Positions 10,871 to 24,500 of a stretch of DNA of 64,000 nucleotides are shown piece after piece. The number at the start of each line of letters is the position of its first letter. Positions within the stretch are counted from its first letter, which is position 1. The stretch is from Apostichopus japonicus. Taxonomy: Eukaryota > Echinodermata > Holothuroidea > Aspidochirotida > Stichopodidae. The translations under genes and the position numbers were made by a program. The notes beneath the pieces were generated by a model. That model made no database searches, had not been told where the DNA came from, and was given only the letters and a program-made list of their open reading frames with translations. The DNA is taken from NCBI RefSeq assembly GCF_037975245.1, contig NC_092568.1:33576501-33640500 (forward strand), written 5' to 3'.

Positions 10871-12517
10871 TTAAAACCAGATTGGAATTTGTATCCATTT
10901 ATTTCAATGAATTTTGTTCACAATTTTGCATAGTATCAATTAAACAATAGGCTCATTTAGACAATTACATAAATCTAGTGAAGGAAACAATAGTGCGGTT
11001 CAACTAAACTTGAAAGCATAATATGCAAAGGTTACAAAGATATTTACATTTCTTTGATAAAACGGTTGTTTTTCTACGTCTCTCGCCACTAAAGCTACTA
11101 TTTCATTTTTTTTTTACTCGCAACGGAGTTTACAATAGTGTCATTCACACAAATTCTGTAATGTCTTATAAAAACATGACTTAATATACAAAATGTAAAA
11201 ACATAAATGCATGGTACCAAAATATTCACATTTTAAAATTTCTTTATAACCAAAATATACAAAATATTTACAAAATATAAAATGCATAGTAAATAATTCT
11301 GTACAAATAAATAAATAAATAAATATATAAAATAATTAATCATTCAAAATATCAACTGAATACACCCTTTCTTTGGAATAGCAATCTGGCTAACCTTGTA
11401 CTGAACTATGATAATTTTGTAATTTAAGTACTGTACTTATGCAATAATATCATGTTAATTAATTATTCCATTAAAAGTGACCTTTGTTTGTAACTAGGGT
11501 CTGTATCCCCCAAAAAATTACAAATTTTGTAGAATTCTATGGTCTTACATATTTATGTTCAAACAAGAATGTAGTTTTGATGACATTCATTAATCTGTTA
11601 CCCTTTTCCAAATTTTTACTCCTTAACATAAATATACTAACTGCATTTATCATAAAATCAATAAAATTATATGACTTGAGATTAATATTAAACCATAAAT
11701 AAATATATTTGTCATTTCAAACTGAAATGAAGATCGTCTCATGTAAAGTTGTTTACACAACTTAATTTTTTTGTACATTCACAAAATACCAGTAATGACT
11801 TAATTAATTACTTATCATTGTTTACCATAAATTGTAACCTTGAATAGATTTTTGCAATGTCTTTGATAACCGTAGCTTTGAAAGATGGATTTCATATAAA
11901 ATTCAACAAAGAAGGAAGAAATATATTTTTTGTTTTATTTTTTCTTATTTTTGTAAAAAATCAGAAAGTTGTTTTACACTTTTTAAAATTGTGACAAAAG
12001 TATGAGGGCCTGAAGTTTTGACTCGAGCAGGATCTTCTTCAGAGGCTGAATGACAAGTTACAAAAAGTTTAAAATTGTTACATTCACAAATACCAGCAAT
12101 GCCTAATTAATTTAACTCAATCATTATTTACCATAAATTGTAACCTTGAATAGCTTATTGCAATGTCTTAGATAATAGATTTTTTTCACATAAATATGAA
12201 CAATAGACAAAGGCAAATATTTTGCGTTTCTTTTGTTCAAATATTGCTTGCATATTCCTTACTTGTTCAAAAGTTTAAAAAATACAAAGTTAGTCTCTTC
12301 AAATACAAGGTAGGAATGGAATAACCATTTTTTTTCAATTTTTTTTTTCTTCTTGTTCAAATATTTCTGGTCTAGTCACCAAGTTCTTATATACTTTTTG
12401 AAACTATAAAAAAAAAATCTACTAAATATTACTATTATTATTATTAATTATTATTACAGTGGGCTATTGCACATTATATGAATATTTCATAGATACTTCA
12501 ACTGAGGTGAAAACTTT
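10871..12517. other. AT-rich intergenic DNA downstream of gene A
   Basis: No gene seen. It is very AT-rich with many A/T runs. It holds a diverged direct duplication (11775-11871 and 12080-12178). Between the copies, at about 12007-12050, is a cctgaag...gaggctgaat block that looks like a fragment of a dispersed element. Part of it could be 3' UTR of gene A if the poly(A) signal at 12518 is bypassed. Confidence 0.45.
11775..12178 (+). repeat. Diverged direct duplication of about 95 bp
   Basis: acattcacaaaataccag...accataaattgtaacc...gcaatgtctttgataa at 11775-11871 recurs with substitutions at 12080-12178, about 305 bp further on. Confidence 0.7.
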
Positions 12518-12523
12518 TTTATT
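12518..12523 (-). promoter_or_regulatory. Poly(A) signal of gene A
   Basis: AATAAA on the minus strand begins about 62 nt after the TAG stop of gene A. It is the first canonical hexamer downstream and implies a very short 3' UTR. Cleavage is not confirmed. Confidence 0.6.
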
Positions 12524-12584
12524 GTGGAAGAACTAGTTCATCAAGGTAAAGAGAGGAAGACACACAGAGAAGGGGAAAACAATG

Positions 12585-12970
12585 CTAACCTGTGCAAGTT
12601 TCCCCCGTGTAAGTACCCATGACAAGTTTGCTTGCTCTCCTCTGGAGAAGCATGGCGCCCTCCGATACCACGACGACCCTCCCGCCCTCCTCTGGAGTCA
12701 CCGAATCGAGGAGAAGGTACTTGCGGTTGAGTATCAGAGAACACGAAGAGCATGGAAGTACCAGAGTTGTTATTTTCTTCAGGGACTTCTTTGTAAGTAA
12801 CTTCTGATCGCAAGCTGGACAGAACTTGGGTAGCTTTGAGACTCGAACCGTCACTTCGCCGCTGGAACTATTCGTAGCGATCGGCTTGACGTAGACTTGG
12901 AATGTGGAGCTGCAAGCTGCCTGCTGAATCATACTTTTGGTCTTTTTCTCTTCCGGACAGATGCTGCATC
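12585..12970 (-). CDS. Gene A exon 13: NTR/C345C-like C-terminal module
   Basis: The acceptor is ttgctag|GATGC (phase 1) and the stop is TAG at 12585-12587. The 128 residues hold CSIC at the start, a beta-like segment TFQVYVKP, CPAC in the middle, and LPCSSC followed by a basic residue and KYLLL. That spacing matches netrin-type modules (the G-x-YL strand after the central cysteines). The partner exon is gene B 41969-42339, about one third identical by eye. A weak donor-like CACAG|GTTAGC overlaps the stop. Confidence 0.85.
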
Positions 12971-15900
12971 CTAGCAACGAAAGAAAAGAAGGCAAAATTT
13001 ACTGATTGGATGAGAGATATGAGGAACAGTGGAATAATACAGAGTAAATGGAACAACATTCAAATAGTCTAGCTCGCTATGTCAGAAGGTCTTGGCCATT
13101 TTTCTCATGCTTGAAATACTTTAAGTAGACAAGGCATTAAAAACACATAGCATTGTAACACTGAATACCACAAACCAACAATACATTTTGCACCTGTCCA
13201 TTAATATGGAAGGGAGAAGAGGTAATCTGCCCGATCTCCACGACCAGCGGCGCTAGAATGTTTTTCCAAACAAACTATTGTACGACTGCAATCTCCGACT
13301 GCTGATGTTTCTGGGACTTCTACAATATTTCCATTATCTATCCCCTCTCTCAAATTGCTCATTAAAAACTCATGACAGGGCAAAACCATTGTGCTGATAT
13401 TACAACGGAACGACTTTATCTAGTTTTTTTCTAATCTTTCGGATTTACGAAGGGAGAAGAGGTAATCTGCCCGATCTCCACGACCAGCGGCGCTAGAATG
13501 TTTTTCCAAACAAACTATAGGACGACTGCTGATGTTTCCGGGACTTCTACAATATTTCCATTATCTATCCCCTCTCTCAAATTGCTCATTAAAAACTCAT
13601 GACAGGGCAAAACCATTGTGCTGATATTACAACGGAACGACTTTATCTAGTTTTTTTCTAATCTTTCGGATTTACGAAGGGAGAAGAGGTAATCTGCCCG
13701 ATCTCCACGACCAGCGGCGCTAGAATGTTTTTCCAAACAAACTATAGGACGACTGCTGATGTTTCCGGGACTTCTACAATATTTCCATTATCTATCCCCT
13801 CTCTCAAATTGCTCATTAAAAACTCATGACAGGGCAAAACCATTGTGCTGATATTACAACGGAACGACTTTATCTAGTTTTTTTCTAATCTTTCGGATTT
13901 ACGAAGATGTTCAGACTATTATTGAATCTTTTCAATTGTTTTTTTGGTTTGTTTATCTAGTGATTCATCCATCATATGTAACCTTTGCAACTTAACTAAC
14001 ACATCTTATTAACTTTCTGTACGGATAATAGAAAAAAACAAAATTTGAATACAAAATTGAATACTTACTGTCGCTTGTTGATGTTGTGGTTTCGACATCC
14101 TGACAACCGCCATGACTGAGGCTGAACGTTTGTCCAGGATCCGGACAGCATTCGTCCAGGTCTAGGGTTCCGTCCTCCAGGTCGCGCACAGTGCCCCCAC
14201 AACAAATACTGGTTTCACTGTTGTAAGCTGACCTCTTACAACAACTGTTTTCCCCATTTGTGATTTTCCTTGGCTTGTCCATGCAGCAGATCTTCCTTGA
14301 TTTGTCTATGACCTTCTGGTTGCAACACTCGTGGGTACTCGCCTCGTAGGTGACCCCTCCGCAGGTTGGCAACAACACGTTGTCCCTGCAAACGTGCGTA
14401 GAGCTGCTGAAAATGACCCCGGAACAACAGACTTCGTCGGCATCCAGCAGTCGCACGCCACACCACCTGGGATCGTCTCTGATATTGGTGAACTGCAATC
14501 CATCGCAACTTCCGTTTCCGACGTAGAGCAACCCCGAGCAGCAGGTACCCCCGGGTTGGTCGGACACTGAAGAATCACAAGTGGCGTTCAGATGTTCTCT
14601 TCCTAGTACAAACTCATCGTTCAGGCAGGTGCCCATCTCTGGGCCCATCAGGGTTGTCCCACAACAACGGTGACCCGGGATGGAATCGTGCAGTGTCTTG
14701 GATTTGCAGCAAGTCTTTGACGGGTCGTTGATATCGTATGAAGCAGTCCCACAGCAAGTCTCCCCATCTACGGATTTGGTTATCCTGAAAAAGTAGTGAT
14801 GAAAAAGTTGATAAACATTTCTGTAAACACATTTTTTGAGATGCTGAATATCATTGCTTGTTTCCTTTATTAGAAATTTTAAAAAAAAGATAAAAATAAA
14901 AAGCAAATTCCGATTCCCTTTTTATACCGGCTTTCATGGGGTGAATGGATTTTGCACACATCATGGCTGGTTTGTATTCACTTGAATCCTGCCTGACAAT
15001 GCCACAACAATACAGGGCTTTATATCATTTTTGCAAGTAAAACGTAGGTCAAGTTGCCATGTCTCGGGATCACGTTTTGAAGCAATACATTTCTTTCTTG
15101 TTCACATTTCTAACAAGAGCAATAATTCATCTCAAGTTCCGAAGAGAATGGGGGAGGACGATGGGTTGGGACGGCAGGATGCGGTTAATGTTTGATCCCA
15201 AAAGGACTTGCAACAAGACCAAAATATATCAAAACCTCGCTATCTACATTTCAAATTGCTGAACCCTCCGTTGAATCAAATCTCTCTCCCTCTTCGGCCT
15301 CCCATCTATAAAGCCCTTCCCCAAAACTGAAGATTTATTAAACTTACTTCACGTTTTCACAACACAGTTCTGTGTCAGGATCAAAGACCCCCGAACCGCA
15401 GCATGAACCCTCTGTTTTGTTGAACAGGACGCCATTGCACACCATCTGGTCTTGAGAGTATGCGATACGGCCTTGGCATTCCTTTGGCAGGCCACCAGTG
15501 ACATGGAGTACCCCTTCACAACACACATGGTCGTTCGATGCATTGTCAAACATGAAATTTCCGCAACAGGATGGATCTGGATGGGATGAAATGCCAAAGC
15601 AAAAATATTATAATCAACTGACCAAAGCTATGGGGGGGGGTGAGAAAGGGGGAAGGGGAGTTGTTTTGTGATAAATGTCAAAGAAGAAACAATACATCTG
15701 CTTCATAATCCATTATAATCGACTGACCAAAGTTATAGGGGAGGTGGGTAAAGGAGGTGGTTTGTGATGTATGTGTGGAAAGTATTAACCAATATTCAGT
15801 AACAGTAAACAGTCTTGCCAATGAAGCATGGATTTTCATGGGGTTCATTAGAGGAGGGGTAGGGGGAGGGGGTACTTCTGAATCTCTCCTCCCCCACCGA

Positions 15901-18111
15901 CACCTCTCTAACGTTAGCATTGTACTACCTCATGTTATCTGAAGTATTTTTCTTACCCGGGACATTTTTAAGTTACTTTCATTTGCATTACGTTATAAAC
16001 GCCTCTTTATTCACCAGCACGATTGTCTATAAGTAGTATAAGCAACAAAACTTGATAACATTTGCCATATTTGCTTAATGATAATAAGGTGGAAGAAACC
16101 CCTTAAAATTGTCCGGACCCTTTCTGTAGCGACACAGTAAATACACCGCTATGACCTTTGCTATTTTTTTATTATTATTTCATATCACTTCCAATTTTTT
16201 GGGTGTCTGGGTGTGGGATGATATGATTAATGGTTTCAGTCAGTGTATGCACAGCGTGTGCTCAAACTATAACGATAATATCTGTAAAATAATGTCTGTA
16301 AAATTATGTAGTTATGAAAGATTACATATGGAACCGTATATTTTAGAGCATCACTTTTCAGAGCCTTGCCCCTTTTCCTCATTTTTTGTGTGTACATTTT
16401 TAAAGTGAAACTTGATATAAATACACACCTTGTATGCCTCCTACACACCAGAGTTGGCCGTTGCAACAGATGTGCTCGTCTCTGTCATACCTAGAATAGC
16501 CACCATCTTTGAAATAGCACACCGATTGATTCTCGGCAAATTCCTCTTTTGAAACCACCATGAGATTTTCGTCGTCACATACGTGTGTCCTCGTGTCGAA
16601 CATGTTGCCATGACATCTGGTAATAATGAAAAAAAAGGAGAAAGAAAGAAAGATTAAAGATTATATCTAGATGTTAGAATAAGATATCATCACAAAATCC
16701 AAGAAAAATTTCACAATATTCACCTCTTTTCAAATCAAACATGGTATGAATTCCTCCTGTAGATGCCAAAAATTCTACTGTCAATTTCTGAAATCAAGTC
16801 CAATCGACTTTGCTTCTGTCACAGAAACTTTTAGACCACTATCTGTAGTGTTTACGACCACTGACAAAACCTGTGGTAATATTTACAAATTCCAAGAGTA
16901 GGGTCATCATTTCAAGAAGCTAACACATCCATGGTTATTAACTCAGTATAACCTGCAGGTACTTCAAGGAAAGGGGGAAAGCCGAAAGGAAATTTTGAAT
17001 CCAATTTTTTTTTTTCTTGATTTCAGCCAAATTTTCAGCAATATTTCCTATATCACCATGCATTAAAATCAATAATGGCATCTGGTACATATTCTTTCTT
17101 TAACTCCCCCCCTTGTTTTTTTGTTATAACATCATATAGGTTTAAGGATAGTGAACATGGGAGGGGGAGGGGGGGATTCAAACAAGTCAAAGGGTAAAAA
17201 AAGGTTATTCATAACAGTCCATTAAATAGTGTGATAAAATAATGTATTAGGCCACATTCTATTATTAAAGCATGTAACACACATAGATTAATACTGAAAA
17301 CAGATGAAAGTACATTCTGAAAACAATATGTTCTACTCACGAGTCCGATACAGCTGTTGGAATGTCTACAACATTGTTAGTGGATGGATTACATGACTGG
17401 AAATCTTCAAGGAAGACATCCCCTCCGCAGCACTGTCTCTCACCTCCACAGGCTGACTTCAGATCATACAAGTTTCCATAGCAACAAATCTGTCTCGAGA
17501 GGTCAAACAATTGATTGCCATATTCTGTGAAGCAAAGACCATCATTTGGGTTTCTCGGAATCAGATTGTCTCTGCGGTCGCAAAACTGTTTGGAATGAGA
17601 ATAAGACGGAAATTCAGTTTACACAGCTTGATAGAATCACTTGATACAAGGGTGGGATTGGGGGGGGTGGGGGGAAGAGGGTGCATATACGTTACAACAC
17701 TAAAAAACAGCAACGATGTCATTTAAAATGTTATCGCAGACCCTCCCTCTTTGAACAATCCCTCCCCTCCCACATTATTGTTGCATAGATTTTTACCACA
17801 ATAAATCAAAGTACTAGTGACTATTGTTTTTTAACTTTTTCTGTCAAACAGGTGCATGAACAAAGAATGCATCTATAGTTGTTATGCAGTTACATATACA
17901 AGTGATGTTTAATACATTGAAATCCTGTAACTTACACAACAATTATTGATTAAATTTAAAAAATAGCCCGGCTACTCTTTCCATAGCAGATATATTACAG
18001 ATACGCCCCGGGACAAATTTGCATACAAGAGTCTGGGCTGAAGTTAGTCTGCTCTAATGTTTCCATGTACCCTCTTTGTCATTTTCTGGAACAAAGTTAT
18101 CAACCACAATG

Positions 18112-18170
<59 letters not shown>

Positions 18171-21100
18171 CAGCTGGGCCCTGGTCAGTCTAGTAGGCAT
18201 CTGTCCTTTTTTTCAAAGTTCTGCTCTTAACTGAAATTGGGAACTTACAAATTCCTCAGTATTGAAGGCTTGCGTCCCGCAAATGGCATTATCCCCATCT
18301 CGGCCTTTGATGATCGTGTCCGGGCCAAAGATTTTTTTTTTGCAGAATTCGTTGGCTTCCAGGACCAGTCCTGCGCACAGTCGGTCTGATCCGACTTTAA
18401 TGTCCAGTACTTTCACGGCTGTGTTGGCAAAGAAACGATAGATTTAAAAGAATAAAAAAAAGAATAGCAAAAAAAAAAAAAAAAAAATGGAAAGAAAAAC
18501 ATGACCCAGCCTAGTTTGATCAAAACGATAATGAAGAAAATTTGCAAATATTAAATGATAAGCTATTTTAGTTACAGAATACTTGGTGGGTCTTGCTGCG
18601 ACTGTATATTACCCCACAGTACCTTTATACCTATAACTCAAGGGATCGATATAAATGGTAGGATATGAATGCTCTTTATAATAAGGTCACAGGAGCAAGA
18701 GTACTCGCTCATAAACAGAGTGAAAGTCACAAATAAATCGACCCCCTGACCTCTCTTCTCATCATCATGCTTAACTTGAAATTAAACAGAGTTTTTTACT
18801 GATTGTATTCATCATCATAATCACTGTTACGTACCTCGGGACCAGTCCTCCCGTGTGTACACGTAACAGGTCTGGACTGTGGGATCGTGGACCAACGTGT
18901 CACAACATTCCATCGCAGGGGATGTCTTTCTCTGGATCTGGTCGGAACAGCACAACTCTGTCTGATCGTCAAAGAGCTCTACAAAGGAAAACGATTTTTT
19001 ATTTTCATTGGACATTCTGGAGAGAGTGAATTGCAAGAAGGAGAGAAACGACAAAAATAACGGAAGAAAGACCAGAATGTTTCTCATATCGTCCGACTGT
19101 AGAGGGCTGTCCGAAAATTTCTTGTAAAAAGCGGTTTAGATGTTAATAAAGGAGTGAGATAGAAAAAAAAGAAGAAGTATGAAACGATTCCTAGATGCTC
19201 CTTGAACTAACAATGCATACACCATTCATAATACATCCTATCATAGAATGCAGGGAGAGAAAGGTGGGGGGGGAAGGGGGTCATTCCTTCTTTTGGAACA
19301 TCTCAGTCATTATAGCCTTGACACAGGTGCACTTTATTCTCAAGAATAGCTTGAACTAAAACCTTGCACAGAGCTTTCTTTTTCTCTGGCATAACAGGGG
19401 CAGTTTTGATGGGTGGAAAGAATTGCTATGTTAACTAAAATATACAATGGACTACCTGAATGCTATCAAATATATAGCAGAATTGTTGCCTCTCCTCCTT
19501 CCCACCCCCTGCCCTCCACACTCCTACAATTCCTCACCTACCAACACCTCATCCCCCAATCACCACATCTTCTATTAAAAGCAAAAAAAGGACACATATC
19601 AAGAAGAAGAAGAAATAAAAGAGTTTTGTAATCAGTGATCATATAACAGCACAGCAAAGGAGAATAAAAAAATAAATAAATAAAAAAAACCAAAAAGCAA
19701 ACAATGTATGACTGACTAACCAGTTCCACAACATTGTGTTCTGGATGTTTCTGTGATTGTGTGAAGCTTTCCTTGGCACAGTCTCTTCTGTGAGTTTAAG
19801 AAAGCAGTGGTGCCTGCACATTCGGTGATGCCCGGTATCTCAGGTATTCCAGGGTTCAATTTCCCACCGCAACATGAAGTCGTCTCCCTGTTGTACGGCA
19901 AAGAGCCACAGAAGGCTCCGGATGCTGGAGTGAAATAGAATCAAAATGGAAACATTCTTAATCAATACTCTAGAGGCAAGTAAAGAGAGGCTGCACAATC
20001 AAATAAGGCAGAAAGTGTCTGCTTTGCTATACATATATAACTCTGCCTTTCTCTTCTTTATACCTACGGAGTACGGAACACAGCCGAATGGTGCCAAGTT
20101 CACGACAATATACACTGCAATGACTGCACTACCCCATCGTGCTCCCCATTAGGCAATTGACATGTCATTAACCTTGCAAGTATATTAGCACAAATGTAGT
20201 AGTAGGTCATCCAGTTCTTGTACAGAATGCAGGCTACTAGACCATCTAACCCCCCTCACACTTCACACTTCACTTCACACTTCACTTGCACACTTCACTC
20301 TACTCTCCCTCCACCCCCACCCAATTCCTCCTGGCTCATGCAAGTACGTGTTGTCTTAAGGTATTTATGGACCCTTTAATAAAAGTTTTGTTTCTTTCAC
20401 AAAAATTTTCTCTCTTCCTTATTTGACATCAAGAGAGTGAAACTACCTGCTAGTATCCGTGCTGGAGTTTTATCTTGAGGCTTTCGATGGAAAGCTTTTA
20501 ATGTAATCAAATCGAAATATATATTACTTTTCGAGAGGAAACATTTACTTGGTAACAGAAGAGCCATTTGCTTCAAATAGGCGCCTGAACAAATTTTGAT
20601 GCAAATGTGGGTTCGTCTGACCCTTTCAAGAAATGAAATGGAATGATCGAAGGCTCCCGTACAGCACTGGGGGTAATATTAACACGATAGAACAAGGATA
20701 TATATATACAAGATGCTGGAACCAATACCAACATCTGTTTATGACAAATCATGGTTTTGATGTTCCATGAGACATTGAAGAGTTTCAAAAATGGCGTTAC
20801 AGAGCCACCCATCGGGCCACCAAATCGGCTTCTCCCACAAACACATGCGGCAACTTGGTGTTCAGTGTAAAATGACTGTTTCGCAGGCTGATATTATATT
20901 ATTATTATTATTGTTATTGTTATTATTATTATTACTAACCAGAGCCTACTTCTTGACACAAGGTATTGAAAGTTTCCCACCAGCAACACACCGAATAGAA
21001 AGGATTGATGGCAGAACTTCCACATATCTCGGTTTTGCCATCTTCAATTGGTTGCAGATTCCAATGTCCATTCGATGATCGAATTTCAATGTGTGTCCTT

Positions 21101-21460
21101 GTGTCGTAGGGCTGAATAGAAGGGTGTTGTCCACATACCATACTTTCTTCTTGTGCATAAAGTTCCTGATGGAAATATAAACAAACTATGTTGTGGTTAT
21201 ACTGATAGATTTTCCCAGAAATGGGAGGGGGAACTGGGAAGGGAGGGTTGGGGAAGAGGGCTGTTTTTTTTCATGCAACTTAGTGCTTATAAATATGCAA
21301 TATTAAACTTGTGGATTAGTTGGCCACTGGTATTAAAGTGTTGCATACACAAAATGGTAAGTTGTTACTTTGTACTTTAGTTTGAGATGAACAACAAATG
21401 TGATATTGAACTGGTTCAAACATCAAGGCCATTTCTGTATATGTTTATTTTAATTATGCA

Positions 21461-21505
<45 letters not shown>

Positions 21506-24500
21506 CTTGCTTTGTTTTGTTAACAGATGTAATTCAACTGCATCCTTCCAGCTTGTTCACTTGTCTTAGTTTGTATGAACTAAGGCCTTGACACCAAGGC
21601 CAACAAATTCCAAAGAAAAATAGAAAATGGTACACAATATTCATAGATGTATGATATCAAATGGAAAATGAAACCAAATTCCTTTGTAAAAATGAATCAT
21701 ACATACATTGAAGCAGCATAGGTGAGTGTCTTCTGAATACGGTGAACCAGCGCAGCAGTGAAGACCTCTGGGTTGGTCCGCATCGTTGGTGATCTCTCTA
21801 CAGCATTCCTCTGCACTGAGAGGTAAAGTCCCATTGTTTGTCTTGCAGCAGAATTCAGAGGAAGAATCATAGCTCTGGTCCAAGCAGCATGCATCCCCTG
21901 TAAACAATCAACGACGAAAAAAAAAGTCCAAAGAAATGAATGTTTTTTCAAATGTCCTTCTAGATTTAGAACTGCAGTTTGATAGGTAGCTGCAGTTATA
22001 TTTCCTCCTCCCAAGCGCAATTCAAGTTTGACTTTTAGTATATAAGATTCTGGGCCTTGCATAGGGCTGCTCAGTATATAAGGTACCCCCCCACCCATTC
22101 TGGGCCATACATAGGACTGCTCTGTATATAAGATAACCGCCCCCCCAATTCTGGGCCATGCATAGGGCTGCTCGGTAAATAAGGTACCCCCCTATTCTGG
22201 GCCATACATAGGACTGCTCTGTATATAAGATAACCCCTTCCCCCATTCCCATGCAATGGGCTGCGCAGTGTATATAAGGTACCCCCCAAGTTGAAAACTA
22301 ATATCTGTCAGTTTAGTATATAATTAATGGAAGGATATGGTCAGAGGAAACTTCCAGACACGACGTAATACTAAATATTTATGAGAACCCCAGCAATAGA
22401 TTTAAGCTGTAGGTAAGACGCTAGATATCAATTATTTGCTTTCACATACTCTGAATGACATGAAAACCAATCTAATTTGCATTGATGAATATTCATAGCA
22501 TCACAAATCACACCTACCGTCTGCCTTTGGAAAGACGTTGCCCATACATTCCATATCTGTACTCGAATTGTAAGGTCGACCACTCTGGGAACATTTCATG
22601 TCACTGTCTACATCCAACAGTACCTCTCCACAGGGACTGGATTTTGTACGATCGTACATGACATCGTTATCTGTGATAAACATTGCGTCCAGAAAGTATA
22701 TTATCGCATAATGTAGAGCTAATTACTATTCCTCTCTCTGACAAAGATGATTTCAATATTTTTTTTCTACAACATTTTTCCAACTCTCTTACCAAGACAT
22801 CAACTTAAGGTTACATACATATATAACATTTTTGAAATCTTATCTCAACAAATGCCGTAATGAGAGATATTGGCAAAGCTGTAGCACACACATATGTAAT
22901 GTATGAACGATGGATCGTAGACGGAAATGTCTTTTATTGCTTCAAACGAGCATAAATTTAATTGTGACATAAAATATAGGTTTTTATTTGACCAGTTTTA
23001 AAAGAAAGGAGTACTGGACAGCCATGGCTGGAGTGCCCATCTAGACTGGCATAGTGGTGGATATGGCAAAATACTGTACAGTACTTAGTGGGTATGGTGC
23101 TAACCCACTCAGTACTGCCTGTCTTTACCACTACCCTGTTCCCTGTATGGTCCCGAACTTTATTACAGGGAGACGTTTAGGGGAGAGAACCACCAGCATT
23201 TTATAACTATGAGCGATGCAGGAAGAGGATACCGACTATAATGTCACTAATACACAAGCACAACCTCCTATTTGCACAGTAACAGAGTAAATCAATGGGG
23301 ACTTTTCCATTGAGTTTATAACTGTATGTGACAGAAATCACACACTATACAGCCAATTCACTTGTCGGCGTGAAATCAGACTTGATTTAGTCGATTTTAA
23401 GAACTAATAATTAACAAATATTATATTGTTTTTATCACTTTATGTTATATCTTGAGCAAAAAGGAAAAAGTTAAATCCCCCCCCCAAAAAAAACTATTTC
23501 TTGAAAAGTTTGACAACAAATGTAACTTCCTAAAGCTCGCAAACAGTGATGTCCAGATCTAACAAAAACTACATTCTCTTACAAAGGCTCTCTAGTGGAT
23601 CAGCAGTTTGCTAACAGTTTTATTTTATTTTGAAAAACTACTTACGGCATCCATATCGATGGTCTAGATGGTTGACTACCTTTCCCTTACAGCATAGGTC
23701 GGTCCCCGTATCGAACCATAGTTCGCTGCTCGTTGCATCATCATGGCACCTCTGCTCATTTGCATCTCCTGAGAATAAGAACACACATATATATTTGTTT
23801 TTTACTACAGTACATAATTGAAGCACCTAAAATGATTATGAAAAGAGGGCCTTAATTTTCACCCTTACAGGACACATTTTTCTGGCAGTTGACTATTTTT
23901 AATGCAAAACTACATTAAATTCGGATTGCTTTGTAAACTTAGATTCCCCCCCCCCCTCTTTCTTCACCACCCAATATGCAAAATGATAAATTGGTACTGT
24001 ATGGTCCTTCATAACATGAGCAGATATTGAAATAATACAAAAATAGTTGTGGTAGACAGGCCTATATGATCCACCTAATGGGGGATTTTTTTTTGGCTGC
24101 AATTTAAGCTGGTGTTTTATTCACCAATCCTACACATCTCTGCTACTGTATAGTGTACTGTAGGTTGTTCTTTGTTATTTTGCTTCCCTTTTGGGACACC
24201 AAACTTGCTGTTCAAAACAAACAAAACGTAAAGAACTAGTCCCATTCGGGGAACCAGAAAACACCCTTAAAAATTTCCAATACTTTTATAATTCGCTTCC
24301 CTTCCCCCGACCCATCCCTCGCCCTCCCCAGTCTACACTGTTCAAATTAAAGAGTCTTAAATGTCAGATTTATAACGAGATTAACCAGGAATTCTGAAGG
24401 CAATGAATAATTCACAATAAATATATCATTTTTGGGTAACTTTGATGCAAAGGTATTATCTTGCTGACTGGGAAGTGACAGTTACTGGATATACTGTGGT

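Noticed and set aside
13201-13389. Minus-strand frame with cysteines and a GRGD in the intron triplication
   Set aside because: Copies 2 and 3 carry a 13-bp difference that shifts the frame, there is no partner exon in gene B, and exons 12 and 13 already join in phase without it.
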